A DNA stretch of 61,832 bases from Chloroflexota bacterium (GCA_016865865.1 VGOC01000007.1:1-61832), one strand, 5' to 3'; positions 48,408-56,580 are shown, numbered from the stretch's first letter. Notes: generated by a model from the letters alone, not told the origin. Numbers and translations are program-made.

Positions 48408-50102
48408 TCACAAACTCATCGCACATCCATCGGCGCGCGGATCGCTGCCGCCCCACAGGATGCCGCTCTGCGTATCGCGAAGGATGATCTGGCCGCGGCC
48501 GAAGAGCGAACGTTCGTAACCTGCGATCACCTCACTGGGATGCCCCATATCCGCCAGGGTTTGTACTACCTTTTTGGGGATACCCTGCTCGAAGGCCACC
48601 CGGCCGCCAGCCTCGCCATCCTGGATACAGAAGCGCGGCCGGTCAAGCGCACCCTGGGGGTCGAGGTGATCGTCAATCAGCGCGCTGGCGACTTGCAAAT
48701 GTCCCTGCGGCTGCATGAAACCGCCCATGACGCCGAAGCAGGCGAAAAGCTCGCCAGACGGAAGACCGGAGACCGAAGACTGGTCTGCCCCGTCCTCCGT
48801 CCCCCGTTCTCGGTCTTTTGTTATCACGGAAGGTATGATAGTGTGATACGGTCTCTTCCCCGGGGCCAGCGCGTTGGGATGATGCGGGTCGAGGCTGAAG
48901 TTGTGGCCGCGGTTTTGCAGCGTGAATCCCCAACCCTTTGGCACGATGCCGGTACCGAAGCCCATGTAATTGCTGTTGATGAAGGAGCAGGCGTTGCCCT
49001 CGCCATCCACAACAGAAAGATAGACCGTATCGGAGGAGGCGAGGGGCGAGCCGCGCTGCTGATCGAGGGTCGCGCGTTGGGGGTTGATGAGGGCGCGGCG
49101 TTGGGCGGCGTAATCTTTGGATAGGAGGTAGGAGATAGGGGCTGGAGAGAAGGCGGGATCAGCCACATACCAGCGCGTGTCGGCGAAGGCCAGGCGAAGG
49201 GCCTCGATTTGCAGGTGCAGGCGTTCGGCGGAGAGCGGGTCTGTGGCGGCGAGGTCGAAGCCCTCCAGGATATTCAGGCCTAGCAATGCGGCCAATCCCT
49301 GCCCGTTGGGCGGGCATTCCCAGATGCGGTAGCCGCGGTAGGTGGTGCTGATGGGATCATCCCAGGTAGCTTCGTGCGCGGCCAGGTCTGCGACCGTCAG
49401 GCAGCCGCCAGCTTGCGCGATCACCTCGGCGACGGCCTCGGCGATCTGGCCCTGGTAGAAAGCCGCCTTCCCGCCCTCAGCCACGGCGCGGAATGTCCGC
49501 GCCAGGCCGGGGTTGTGGAAGATCTCGCCGGCTCTTGGAGCGCGCCCGGCGACGGTCAGTTCGCCCCCATGGAGAGAATGGCTCAGTTGGCGCTTCACGC
49601 CGCGCGCCCAGAAATAGGCAGTGATGGGCGCGACTGGGAAGCCCTCTTCGGCCAGGCGGATGGCCGGCGCCAATACATCGGCGATAGTCAGCCGTCCGTG
49701 ACGTTCGACCAGATCGCACCAGGCCGAGCAGGCGCCTGGCGCGGTGATGGTATAGGGGTGGTAGGGGTTGGTAATTGGATATTGGATATTGGAAAATAGA
49801 CCTGCGCGTTTGACGAGATCGATAGTTAGTGATGCAGGGGCGCGGCCGGAGCCGTTGAGGGCGGTGACCTGACCGGTCTGGGCGTCGTAGTACAGGGCGA
49901 AGGCGTCGCCGCCGATGCCGGTGGAGGTCGGTTCGGTGACGTTGAGGGCCGCGGCGGCAGATACGGCGGCGTCGGCGGCGTTGCCTCCTCGGGCAAGGAT
50001 CTCCAAACCGGCGGCGACCGCCAGGGGTTGGCTGGTCGCTGCCATGCCGCGCCTCCCCACCACGGGGGAGCGACGGGAAGTAAAGTTATACTCGAATTGC
50101 AA
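48408..50102 (-). CDS. ggt: Gamma-glutamyltransferase (Ntn-hydrolase)
   Basis: A 564-residue GGT family enzyme that cleaves gamma-glutamyl bonds after self-processing. The proposed nucleophile is the Thr in SSDTVYLSVVDGEGNACSFI; other signatures are GGNAADAAVSAAAALNVTEP near the N-terminus and MGGFMQPQGHLQV near the C-terminus. No signal peptide is visible, so it may be cytoplasmic. Two simple-repeat inserts are in frame: NIQYPITNPYHPYTI (49769-49796) and KDRERGTEDGADQSS (48758-48821). RBS AGGAG lies a little far from the start; the start is uncertain by a few codons. Confidence 0.9.
   Translation of the reverse strand: MQFEYNFTSRRSPVVGRRGMAATSQPLAVAAGLEILARGGNAADAAVSAAAALNVTEPTSTGIGGDAFALYYDAQTGQVTALNGSGRAPASLTIDLVKRAGLFSNIQYPITNPYHPYTITAPGACSAWCDLVERHGRLTIADVLAPAIRLAEEGFPVAPITAYFWARGVKRQLSHSLHGGELTVAGRAPRAGEIFHNPGLARTFRAVAEGGKAAFYQGQIAEAVAEVIAQAGGCLTVADLAAHEATWDDPISTTYRGYRIWECPPNGQGLAALLGLNILEGFDLAATDPLSAERLHLQIEALRLAFADTRWYVADPAFSPAPISYLLSKDYAAQRRALINPQRATLDQQRGSPLASSDTVYLSVVDGEGNACSFINSNYMGFGTGIVPKGWGFTLQNRGHNFSLDPHHPNALAPGKRPYHTIIPSVITKDRERGTEDGADQSSVSGLPSGELFACFGVMGGFMQPQGHLQVASALIDDHLDPQGALDRPRFCIQDGEAGGRVAFEQGIPKKVVQTLADMGHPSEVIAGYERSLFGRGQIILRDTQSGILWGGSDPRADGCAMSL
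48758..48821. repeat. Simple inverted repeat inside ggt (1)
   Basis: CGGAAGACCGGAGACCGAAG and inverted CCTCCGTCCCCCGTTCTCGG; read in frame by ggt. Confidence 0.75.
49769..49796. repeat. Simple tandem repeat inside ggt (2)
   Basis: Tandem ATTGGAT units (GTAATTGGATATTGGATATT), the same type as 40370-40487; read in frame by ggt. Confidence 0.75.
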
Positions 50103-50177
50103 GAGAAAGCTCCTCGACCTGAATCACCCCAAAAGGAGTCGGTTCAGCCTGCTCGTGTTTTTATATCCCCCATTATA

Positions 50178-50381
50178 CTAAAAGCTGAAGCGCAGCCAAT
50201 CTGTCCCTAGGACAACCTGGCAGCTCAGGACGATGAAGATAATCAGCAGGATGAAACCGCATCCGCAGCCGAAGCAGGACGGCCCGCGCCCGAAGCCGAA
50301 ACGCCTTTGCAGCCAATCGAAGACCGTGTCGAGGAGGAAGAGTTTCAACAAACCGGATAGACAACCTGGGCGATCGTTCAC
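50178..50381 (-). CDS. Small Cys-rich membrane protein
   Basis: A 67-residue protein starting at GTG with AGGAG 6 bases upstream. The first half is amphipathic, with a Gly/Arg-rich turn (QRRFGFGRGPSCFGCGCG), followed by one membrane helix (FILLIIFIVLSC). Longer in-frame ORFs extend into repeat DNA and lack an RBS. No family is recognised. Confidence 0.6.
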   Translation of the reverse strand: MNDRPGCLSGLLKLFLLDTVFDWLQRRFGFGRGPSCFGCGCGFILLIIFIVLSCQVVLGTDWLRFSF

Positions 50382-50458
50382 GTATAGCTCCTTTCTATCA
50401 AGTGTATCTCGATGTACGAATAAACGGGGGAGAAGTCGCAGCTCTGAATACCGATTTG

Positions 50459-50602
50459 ACTCCTCCCAAACCCTCCCCGACATCGGGGAGGGCGCTGCCC
50501 CCATGTGTGCGAGACGATAGCATGAGGAGCAGCCCCCATGTGTGCAGGGCAATAGCAGGAGGAGCAGCCTCCCCCCGTGGCGGGGGGATTGAGGGGGGTG
50601 AG
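50459..50602. repeat. CTCCCCGACATCGGGGAG/CCCCGTGGCGGGG repeat block
   Basis: Contains CCTCCCCGACATCGGGGAGG, two copies of GCCCCCATGTGTGC with GAGGAGCAGC, and CCCCCCGTGGCGGGGGG. It shares its modules with the block at 56713-56822. Confidence 0.75.
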
Positions 50603-50621
50603 ATGCAGACCACGCGCCGGG

Positions 50622-51515
50622 TTATGGAAGCAGCTCAGGGCGAAGGGAACGGATCACATCCAGCGAGTCGAGCGCCCCCTCCAGGGATAATTCGAAGATG
50701 ATCGGGCCATCGAAGTTTGCCGCCACTAATCGCTCCAGGAAGCGCGCCACATCCAGGTCGCCCTGGCCGAGGGGTTGGTGGTCTTTGCCGTAGCCGATTT
50801 TCTGTTCTGGACCCTGCCAGGGGCCGTCGTGCAGGTGGACTTCCGCCAGGCGCGGCAGGCATTGCTCCAGGGCGTCGAAAAGTTCGATTTGCCCGGAGAA
50901 GCCCACCAGCACGTGACCGGTATCCAGGCACATCGAAAGGTCCAACTCATCGGCTAATTCCAGGGTCAACTCGAAGGGGAACTCGACGGTTTCGATAGCC
51001 AGCCTGCGGCTGGGAAGGCCAGTCTTGGTCAGGATAGTCTTCAAGCTTTCCCTCGCCTCGCCCTGGAATTGACGCAGGATCAGGCTTTTAGCGATCTCTG
51101 GCAATCTCATGCGGTAGAATTCGGCGGCCAGCGCGCCAGTGGCGTGCAATACGTATACTTCTGGCTCGAGCGGACGCGTAGCCCGGATGCAATCAACCAG
51201 GGCCTGCACAGAACCTTCCCGAACCGGGGTTTGCAGGGTGGAGGGTTCGAGCGACCACAAGGGAAGGTGCAGGGTGTAACTAACGCCGGTCTCTGCCTTG
51301 AGAGCAACCAGTTTTTCGATGGCCGGGGGAGAATAGGTTTGCGGCAGGAATATCGCCAGATCACCCCCCAACTCGATGGGATCGAAGCCGTTATCGATCA
51401 GGGGACGAATGAGGTTTGCATGTTCGAAGCCGGCGATGTGCGCCATCACTTCTGGGGCGGACAGGCCGGGCGGGATGAGGGCGTCGAGTTGAAAGGCATA
51501 GATGCCAAAGCGCAT
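50622..51515 (-). CDS. TIM-barrel protein of the AP-endonuclease-2/sugar isomerase family
   Basis: 297 residues. Metal-site signatures of the xylose-isomerase-like barrel: IELGGDLAIF, TLHLPLWSLE, LAIETVEFPFE, MCLDTGHVLVGF, EVHLHDG and IIFELSLEGAL. The set of His/Glu/Asp residues is complete enough for an active enzyme. Possible roles include sugar-phosphate isomerisation or cobamide-remodelling hydrolysis (CbiR-like); sequence alone does not decide. The start at 51515 (MRFGIYAFQLDAL) has GGAGG 5 bases upstream. It lies 44 bp downstream of selD, likely in one operon. Confidence 0.78.
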   Translation of the reverse strand: MRFGIYAFQLDALIPPGLSAPEVMAHIAGFEHANLIRPLIDNGFDPIELGGDLAIFLPQTYSPPAIEKLVALKAETGVSYTLHLPLWSLEPSTLQTPVREGSVQALVDCIRATRPLEPEVYVLHATGALAAEFYRMRLPEIAKSLILRQFQGEARESLKTILTKTGLPSRRLAIETVEFPFELTLELADELDLSMCLDTGHVLVGFSGQIELFDALEQCLPRLAEVHLHDGPWQGPEQKIGYGKDHQPLGQGDLDVARFLERLVAANFDGPIIFELSLEGALDSLDVIRSLRPELLP

Positions 51516-51559
51516 GTTCGCCTCCATTTTTGGCTTTGTGGTCATTTTCTATCAGCAAG

Positions 51560-52633
51560 TTAAATCACTACGATCGTATTTCCCTCAACCACTTCGCCGA
51601 CCACCCACAAAGATTGCCCGATCTGCCTGGCGCGGCTCGACATAGACTCGACTTTGTCTGGCGCGACGGATAACAACAGCCCGCCGCTGGTCTGGGGGTC
51701 GAAGAGCAGCATTTCTTCGTATTCTTCGAGTTTGCGTTCGAAGGTGATATGGGGGCTGTAATAAAGGCGGTTATCCGATGCGCCGCCGGGGAAGATGTAT
51801 TGTTGCGCGTATCGCCACGCGCCTGACGTGAAGGGGATTTTCTGCTGCTCGAAACGCATACCGACCCCCGAGGCGGAGGCCATCTCCCAGGCGTGGCCGA
51901 GCAGGCTGAAGCCTGTGATGTCGGTGGCCCCACGCACGGCGAATTCCACCGCCAGGGCGGCGGCGTTCTTGTTGAGGCGGGTCATCCAGGTGATGACTTC
52001 GTCTATGTCTTCCTGGACGGCTTTGGCCTGTTTGATGGCGGTGGTGGTCGCGCCGAAACCCAGAGGCTTGCTAAGCACCAGTATATCGCCGGGGCGAGCG
52101 CCGCCTTTGGTCATCACCTGCTCAGGGTGGACGAATCCCAGCGCGATCAGCCCATACTTAGGCTCTTTATCCTGGATGGTGTGGCCGCCAACGACAACGA
52201 CGCCGGCCTGGCGCGCCTTTTCTGCGCCGCCGCGCAAGATTTCACTCAGAAACCCGGCGGGCAAATCGGGGGGAAAAGCGGCCACATTCAAGGCCAGGAA
52301 AGGCGCAGCCCCCATAGCATAGATATCCGAGAGACTGTTTGCCGCGGCGATGGCGCCGTATTCGTAGGGGGTATCTACCACCGGGGTAAAGAAGTCAGTC
52401 GTCACCACCAGGGCGCGCTTGTCATCAATGCGCCAGACCGCAGCGTCATCAGGGTCGCCCAGGCCGACCAGCAGATCGGGATATTCGCTCTCATCGAAGA
52501 TGTTCTCCAGGGGGCGCAGCACCTGCGCCAGCGTTTCCGCATTCAGCTTCGATGCTCAACCGGAGCAGGATGAAAGGGTTGTCAGGCGGATCTTCTTTTC
52601 AGAAAGGGTTTCTGGGTTGAAGGGTTTCATCAT
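51560..52633 (-). CDS. selD: Selenide, water dikinase, itself a selenoprotein (UGA = Sec)
   Basis: Makes selenophosphate from selenide and ATP for selenocysteine and selenouridine synthesis. The frame runs from ATG at 52633 (or 52630) through TGA at 52558-52556 to 51560, 357 residues. Before the UGA: KKIRLTTLSSCSG; after: ASKLNAETLAQVLRPL. The UGA sits at the catalytic Cys/Sec of the SelD CSG(U/C) motif, followed by the expected KL (Lys for ATP). Downstream motifs: DDAAVW, VVTTDFFTPVV, GGHTIQDKEPKYGL, DITGFSLLGH and FDPQTSGGLL. Calling the start at 52522 would remove the active site. A GCG-GAAA-CGC mini-hairpin 15 bases after UGA is a weak SECIS candidate. A family E repeat lies directly before the start and no RBS is seen. 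Confidence 0.92.
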
Positions 52634-52635
52634 AT

Positions 52636-52705
52636 CGTGAAACGTAAAACGTGAAGCGTAAAACGTAATCAGCAATTGATTACGCTCCACGTTTTACGTT
52701 TTATT
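52636..52705. repeat. Family E repeat in the selD 5' region
   Basis: GTGAAACGTAAAACGTGAAG, then AATCAGCAATTGATT, then inverted CGCTCCACGTTTTACGTTTT. It begins 3 bp from the selD start codon on the minus strand and fills the gap to the SPFH gene. Confidence 0.85.
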
Positions 52706-52720
52706 GGTCCCGTCTCTGCC

Positions 52721-53833
52721 TTATTCCCCAGGCGTAGTCGTTGCGCCGGGTTGACCAATATTTTGCAACTCGGGCAGCGGGAACAGGAAAGGATTGTCGC
52801 TGGGCAGCAGCATCACTTCGATGTTGGGCGTCAGCTCTTCGATATAGCGGTACTTGAGCAAATCGGGATTTTGATTGATCACAACCGCGATCAATTCCAA
52901 TGCCTGCGCCTCGGCTGTCGCCTGGAGGATGCGCGCTTCAGCTTCGGCTCTGGCCTGGATCACTCTTGCCTCGGCATCGGCTTCAGCCTGGATGACCACA
53001 GCCTCGGCCTGGCCTTCGGCGCGGAAGACAGCGGAATCGGCTTCACCCTGGGCGACCTCGCGGGCCTGTTGAGCTTCCTGCTTCCTCTGCTCGACGACAA
53101 AGGCAGCCTGTTGAGCTTGCTGCTCGGCGATCTGCTTTTGCTCTACGGAGGCAGCATACTCTTCAGAGAAGGTGATGTTGCGCAGCACGAAATCCACCAG
53201 AATCAGGCCGCCTTCTTCCAGGGTATCGGCCATGGCCGTGTTCATCTGCTCGACCAGTTCCATGCGCTTGGTGCTGTAGACCTCCTCGATGCCGAATTGC
53301 GAAACTGCGTCGCGAATCACGCCGCGCGCCTGTGGTCGCACAAGGTTGTTGACGTATTGATCCTGCCATTTGATATGCACATCCACCACTTTGTCGGGGT
53401 CAATGGCAAAAATGATCGAAGCGTCAATCCTGACCACCTGCCCATCCGAGGTGCGCGCCTCCACAGAGTCATCCCCAGCAATCTGCCCCTCCTCGGCTGC
53501 GATGGACATGGTATATGTCTGCCGGGAAATCGGGTATGTGATCACGTTCTCGAAGTAGGGCACCACCCAGTTCAAGCCGGGCTGCAGGGCTTCAGGCCGC
53601 ACGCCTTCCTGGATCGCCGAGATTACCACGCCGCGTTCCTGGGGCTGGATGAACACCAATCCGGCGCTGACTGTGTTCAATATCACTGCCAGCAGCAACG
53701 CCACGATCAGCCCTGTGACCAGGCTTTTGACAGGCCTTTGCCGCGAAGCGCGTAACACAGTAAAAACCAACAAGGCAATTACCGCCAGCCATGACAGGCC
53801 GGCAATCGCAGAGATAACAACCGTAACGTTCAT
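52721..53833 (-). CDS. SPFH/prohibitin-family membrane protein
   Basis: 370 residues: two N-terminal helices (about 6-27 and 36-58), an SPFH/PHB domain (about 62-235, with LQPGLNWVVPYFENVITYP and VEARTSDGQVVRIDASIIF), a long Ala/Glu/Gln-rich coiled coil (about 236-310) and a Pro-rich tail. Such proteins form membrane-scaffold rings like flotillin or HflK/HflC. There is no FtsH or NfeD partner nearby. The start at 53833 has AGGAG 7 bases upstream. Confidence 0.88.
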   Translation of the reverse strand: MNVTVVISAIAGLSWLAVIALLVFTVLRASRQRPVKSLVTGLIVALLLAVILNTVSAGLVFIQPQERGVVISAIQEGVRPEALQPGLNWVVPYFENVITYPISRQTYTMSIAAEEGQIAGDDSVEARTSDGQVVRIDASIIFAIDPDKVVDVHIKWQDQYVNNLVRPQARGVIRDAVSQFGIEEVYSTKRMELVEQMNTAMADTLEEGGLILVDFVLRNITFSEEYAASVEQKQIAEQQAQQAAFVVEQRKQEAQQAREVAQGEADSAVFRAEGQAEAVVIQAEADAEARVIQARAEAEARILQATAEAQALELIAVVINQNPDLLKYRYIEELTPNIEVMLLPSDNPFLFPLPELQNIGQPGATTTPGE

Positions 53834-53927
53834 CTTTATACTCCTTTGAATCTTCCACAATTGTACCGAACCATGATACCATGCCAGTATGCAAATTGGC
53901 AAAGGAGAAATCACCGAAATCATTCCA

Positions 53928-54050
53928 GAGTCCACTGTAAAAACTACATGTGGAGGATTCGGGGCGGCACATATGGGGGTGCGTCCTGCGCACGCAGCCC
54001 CATATATGCCGCCCCCTGGCTATGTTGTTTTGGGAAAACTTTTCAGTGCT
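53928..54050. repeat. Miniature element, family B copy 4 (decayed)
   Basis: Left end GAGTCCACTGTAAAAAC and core GGGGCGGCACATATGGG/CCCCATATATGCCGCCCC are clear. The right end (CTTTTCAGTGCT) has diverged and no target duplication is seen. The interval 53834-54150 contains no gene. Confidence 0.8.
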
Positions 54051-54150
54051 TGAGTTGAGGTATAAACCCCAGATCTTCTTTGGGATATTGCTTACTGCTG
54101 CATACCATTCCTATTCGTGGATTATTTCGAACCATTATTGACGATTGAGT

Positions 54151-54588
54151 TCATCTCTCCATCCAGATCGTCACCGGGCCATCGTTGTGGATCTCGACCA
54201 GCATGTGAGCGCCGAATACGCCAGTCTTCGTGGGCACCCCCTCCGAGGTCAGCTTTTCAGCGAAACGCTTGACGAGCGGGTCAGCCGCCTCGGGGGTAGC
54301 CGCATCCGTAAAGGAGGGACGGCGTCCCTTGCGGGTGTCGGCGTATAGCGTAAATTGAGAGATCACCAGGGCTTCGCCATCCACATCTAGAATCGAACGA
54401 TTGAGCTTCCCCTCGTCATCCTCGAAGATGCGCAGGTTGGCGACCTTATGAGTCAGATATTCGATTTGCTCCTCCCCGTCATCAGGGCTGATGCCCAATA
54501 AGATCACCAGCCCTGATTGAATTTCAGCAATGGCGCGCCCATCAACGGAAACTCGCCCGCGACTGACGCGTTGCACGACCACTCGCAT
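54151..54588 (-). CDS. dtd: D-aminoacyl-tRNA deacylase
   Basis: A 145-residue DTD1-type enzyme that hydrolyses D-amino acids (and glycine mischarged on tRNA-Ala) from tRNA. Signature motifs are complete: MRVVVQRVSRGRVSV at the start, LVILLGISPDDG, ALVISQFTLYADTRKGRRPSF (the SQFTL motif) and HNDGPVTIW (the cross-subunit Gly-cis-Pro motif). Length is normal. Confidence 0.96.
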   Translation of the reverse strand: MRVVVQRVSRGRVSVDGRAIAEIQSGLVILLGISPDDGEEQIEYLTHKVANLRIFEDDEGKLNRSILDVDGEALVISQFTLYADTRKGRRPSFTDAATPEAADPLVKRFAEKLTSEGVPTKTGVFGAHMLVEIHNDGPVTIWMER

Positions 54589-54600
54589 TGCCAGTTCCTA

Positions 54601-54638
54601 TGCCACTGACCACTGTCCACTGCCAACTGTTTACTGCC
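54601..54638. repeat. Family F repeat between dtd and the holin-like gene
   Basis: CCACTGACCACTGTCCACTG and CCAACTGTTTACTG units. On the minus strand it supplies the stop codon (54633-54631) and last residue of the holin-like gene. Confidence 0.7.
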
Positions 54639-55263
54639 TGCCGCCCTTCCACTCCAGCGCTTTGAGCTTGAGCTTCATGATCTGCCCTTCGATCAGGCCA
54701 TCCACCAGATCCGGGTTGACCTTGAGGCCGTGTTCGGCAAGATATTTCGTAGCCAGGTCCACCGCATAATCCTTCTTCGACATGGCCACGCCTGCGGCGG
54801 TCTCGATCGCCAGCTTCTTCGCGCCGCTCTGTTCAGCAGCCAGCACAGACATCTCGATCGCTTTATCAATCAGCGCGCTGCGTGCTTCTGGTGTATTCAC
54901 CGGCGGGGCGTAGTTGGAGAATTGGGTGTTGACCTCGGATTCGATCAAAGCGGCGATCTCATCCACATCAATAGGCACACCAATGCGATCCAGATAGCGT
55001 TGAACAGCTTCGATAGCATACTGCTTCTTCTCGGCGCCGCTTTTGAGCAGCTTGGAAAAACCAGCCTGTTCGGCGGCGCTCACGGCCATCTTGACGCCTT
55101 TCTCGATCATATCCAACTGCTCTTTGGAGAGATTCTGCTTGATTTCAGCAGCTTTTTGTCGCGCCCACATGAAGGCTGCCGCCACCAGAATCGGGATAGC
55201 GATAATCAGTAGGGACTGGGCCAGTATGGCTAAAAAGTTCGTCATCGTACTTCCTGCGTCCAT
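54631..55263 (-). CDS. Phage-holin-LLH-like membrane protein with internal duplication
   Basis: 210 residues: one N-terminal helix (about 8-32) and two tandem copies of a helical unit, GVKMAVSAAEQAGFSKLL...YAIEAVQRYLDRIGVPIDVDEI and AIEMSVLAAEQSGAKKLA...YAVDLATKYLAEHGLKVNPDLV. The unit resembles the holin LLH superfamily (Phage_holin_6_1). No lysin or phage genes are near, so a chromosomal cell-envelope role is as likely as a prophage remnant. The start at 55263 has AGGAGG 5 bases upstream. Confidence 0.65.
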   Translation of the reverse strand: MDAGSTMTNFLAILAQSLLIIAIPILVAAAFMWARQKAAEIKQNLSKEQLDMIEKGVKMAVSAAEQAGFSKLLKSGAEKKQYAIEAVQRYLDRIGVPIDVDEIAALIESEVNTQFSNYAPPVNTPEARSALIDKAIEMSVLAAEQSGAKKLAIETAAGVAMSKKDYAVDLATKYLAEHGLKVNPDLVDGLIEGQIMKLKLKALEWKGGRQ

Positions 55264-55291
55264 TGTATCCTCCTTCGATTAGAAAAATGGT

Positions 55292-56290
55292 CTATGGAAG
55301 GCCAATCGCCTCTTTCACTTCAGCGATGGTTTGTCCTGCAATCGCTCTGGCTCGTTTCCCGCCATCGTCGAGGACGCCCCACACATCATCGGGTTTTTCA
55401 GCCAGTTTTGCCCTCCGTGCACGGAAGGGCGCCAGGTGCTCGTTCAGGTTTTTTGCAAACATCTTCTTACAATCCACACAGCCGATGCCAGCCTTGCGGC
55501 ATTCGACGTTGATGGTTTCGACTTCCTCCTCCGACGAGAATATCCTATGCATGGTGAAGACGTTGCAGACATCCGGGTTGCCAGGATCGGCGCGGCGCGC
55601 CCGCTGGGGGTCAGTGACCATTTGCATGACCCGCTGCTGTGTCTCTTGTGGAGAAGAAGCCAGTTCGATATGATTACCCAGACTCTTGCTCATCTTGTTT
55701 TCCCCGTCTATGCCCAGAACTTTGGGAACCTTGGTAGCCTTCATCTGAGGCTCGATGAGCACATTGGTGTTGTAGTGGTAGTTGAAGGAACGGACGACCT
55801 CGCGCGTGAACTCGATGTGGGGAGCCTGATCTACGCCCACGGGGACAACGATGGCCTTGTACAGAGCAATGTCGGCAGCCATCAGAACGGGATACCCCAC
55901 CAGGCCATAATTGATGTTTTGGGGCTGGTAGCGGATCTTCTCTTTGAAAGTAGGCAGATCGGTCAACTTGCCCAGGGGCGTGACCATAGACAGAAAGGTG
56001 TGTAACTCAGCCACCTCCGGCACATGAGACTGGACGAAGATGATGCTGTCATCCGGGCGCAGACCGGCAGCCAGCCAGTCCAGCGCCATCTCATAGGTAT
56101 TGTTTTTCAATTCTTTGGTAGTATCAACAGTGGTCAGGGCGTGAATATCAACGATGCAGTAGATGCACTCCTCGTACTCATCCTGCAAAGCGACATAGTT
56201 TTTGATCGCGCCGAGATAATTCCCCAGATGTTGACGGCCCGTGGGGCGCGCGCCGGAAAAGACGCGCCCCTTCTTTTTCTGCGATGTCAT
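55292..56290 (-). CDS. trpS: Tryptophanyl-tRNA synthetase
   Basis: A 332-residue class I synthetase that charges tRNA-Trp. The HIGH-like motif is GARPTGRQHLGNYLGAI, the KMSKS loop is ENKMSKSLGN, and the Trp pocket block VGVDQAPHIEFTREV is present. Length is normal for bacterial TrpRS. RBS AAGGAG lies 5 bases upstream, inside the end of the SelW-like gene, whose stop overlaps the trpS start (ATGA). Confidence 0.97.
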   Translation of the reverse strand: MTSQKKKGRVFSGARPTGRQHLGNYLGAIKNYVALQDEYEECIYCIVDIHALTTVDTTKELKNNTYEMALDWLAAGLRPDDSIIFVQSHVPEVAELHTFLSMVTPLGKLTDLPTFKEKIRYQPQNINYGLVGYPVLMAADIALYKAIVVPVGVDQAPHIEFTREVVRSFNYHYNTNVLIEPQMKATKVPKVLGIDGENKMSKSLGNHIELASSPQETQQRVMQMVTDPQRARRADPGNPDVCNVFTMHRIFSSEEEVETINVECRKAGIGCVDCKKMFAKNLNEHLAPFRARRAKLAEKPDDVWGVLDDGGKRARAIAGQTIAEVKEAIGLP

Positions 56291-56538
56291 ACGTTCTCCT
56301 TAGTCAATAATTTGCCCACCGCGGCGAGCACCTCGGCCGGGTCGGCGTGACGGCCGGTCTGGAGTTTGGAGTAGACCAGCTCGTCGTTCAAGCTCACCTC
56401 GAACCTACCTCCATCGGATGGGACGAGGGTGATTTCTCGAATACGACTCCTGAATTGATTCAATAGCGCGCCTGTCAGACTGACGGCTTGGGGGCCGTAG
56501 TTTCAAACATCGCAATAGACTATTCGGATGTACGCCAT
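56287..56538 (-). CDS. SelW/Rdx-family selenoprotein (CxxU)
   Basis: An 83-residue thioredoxin-fold protein. From ATG at 56538 (AAAGG 8 bases upstream) the frame reads MAYIRIVYCDV-U-NYGPQAVSL and continues through ALLNQFRSRIREITLVPSDG, GGRFEVSLNDELVYSKLQTG and HADPAEVLAAVGKLL to TGA at 56289-56287. The only interruption is TGA at 56505-56503, exactly the second redox residue of the CxxC/CxxU motif (C9, U12) found in SelW/SelT/Rdx proteins. A 4-bp overlap with trpS (ATGA) supports this reading frame. Likely a glutathione- or thiol-linked oxidoreductase. A candidate SECIS is at 56470-56487. Conventional gene calling finds nothing here. Confidence 0.88.
56470..56487 (-). promoter_or_regulatory. 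Putative SECIS hairpin of the SelW-like gene
   Basis: Minus strand, beginning 16 bases after UGA: GCC-GTC-AGTCT-GAC-A-GGC. The loop AGTCT has G in second position and begins 22 bases after the UGA, within the normal bacterial range. An alternative ACGGC...GCCGT hairpin overlaps it. Confidence 0.5.
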
Positions 56539-56580
56539 AGCGAGTACCTTTACACCTTAGCAATAAGATGCAGTGAGTAT

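Noticed and set aside
54631-55263. Prophage remnant based on the holin-like gene
   Set aside because: No lysin, structural, integrase or attachment-site sequences nearby; flanked by dtd and trpS.
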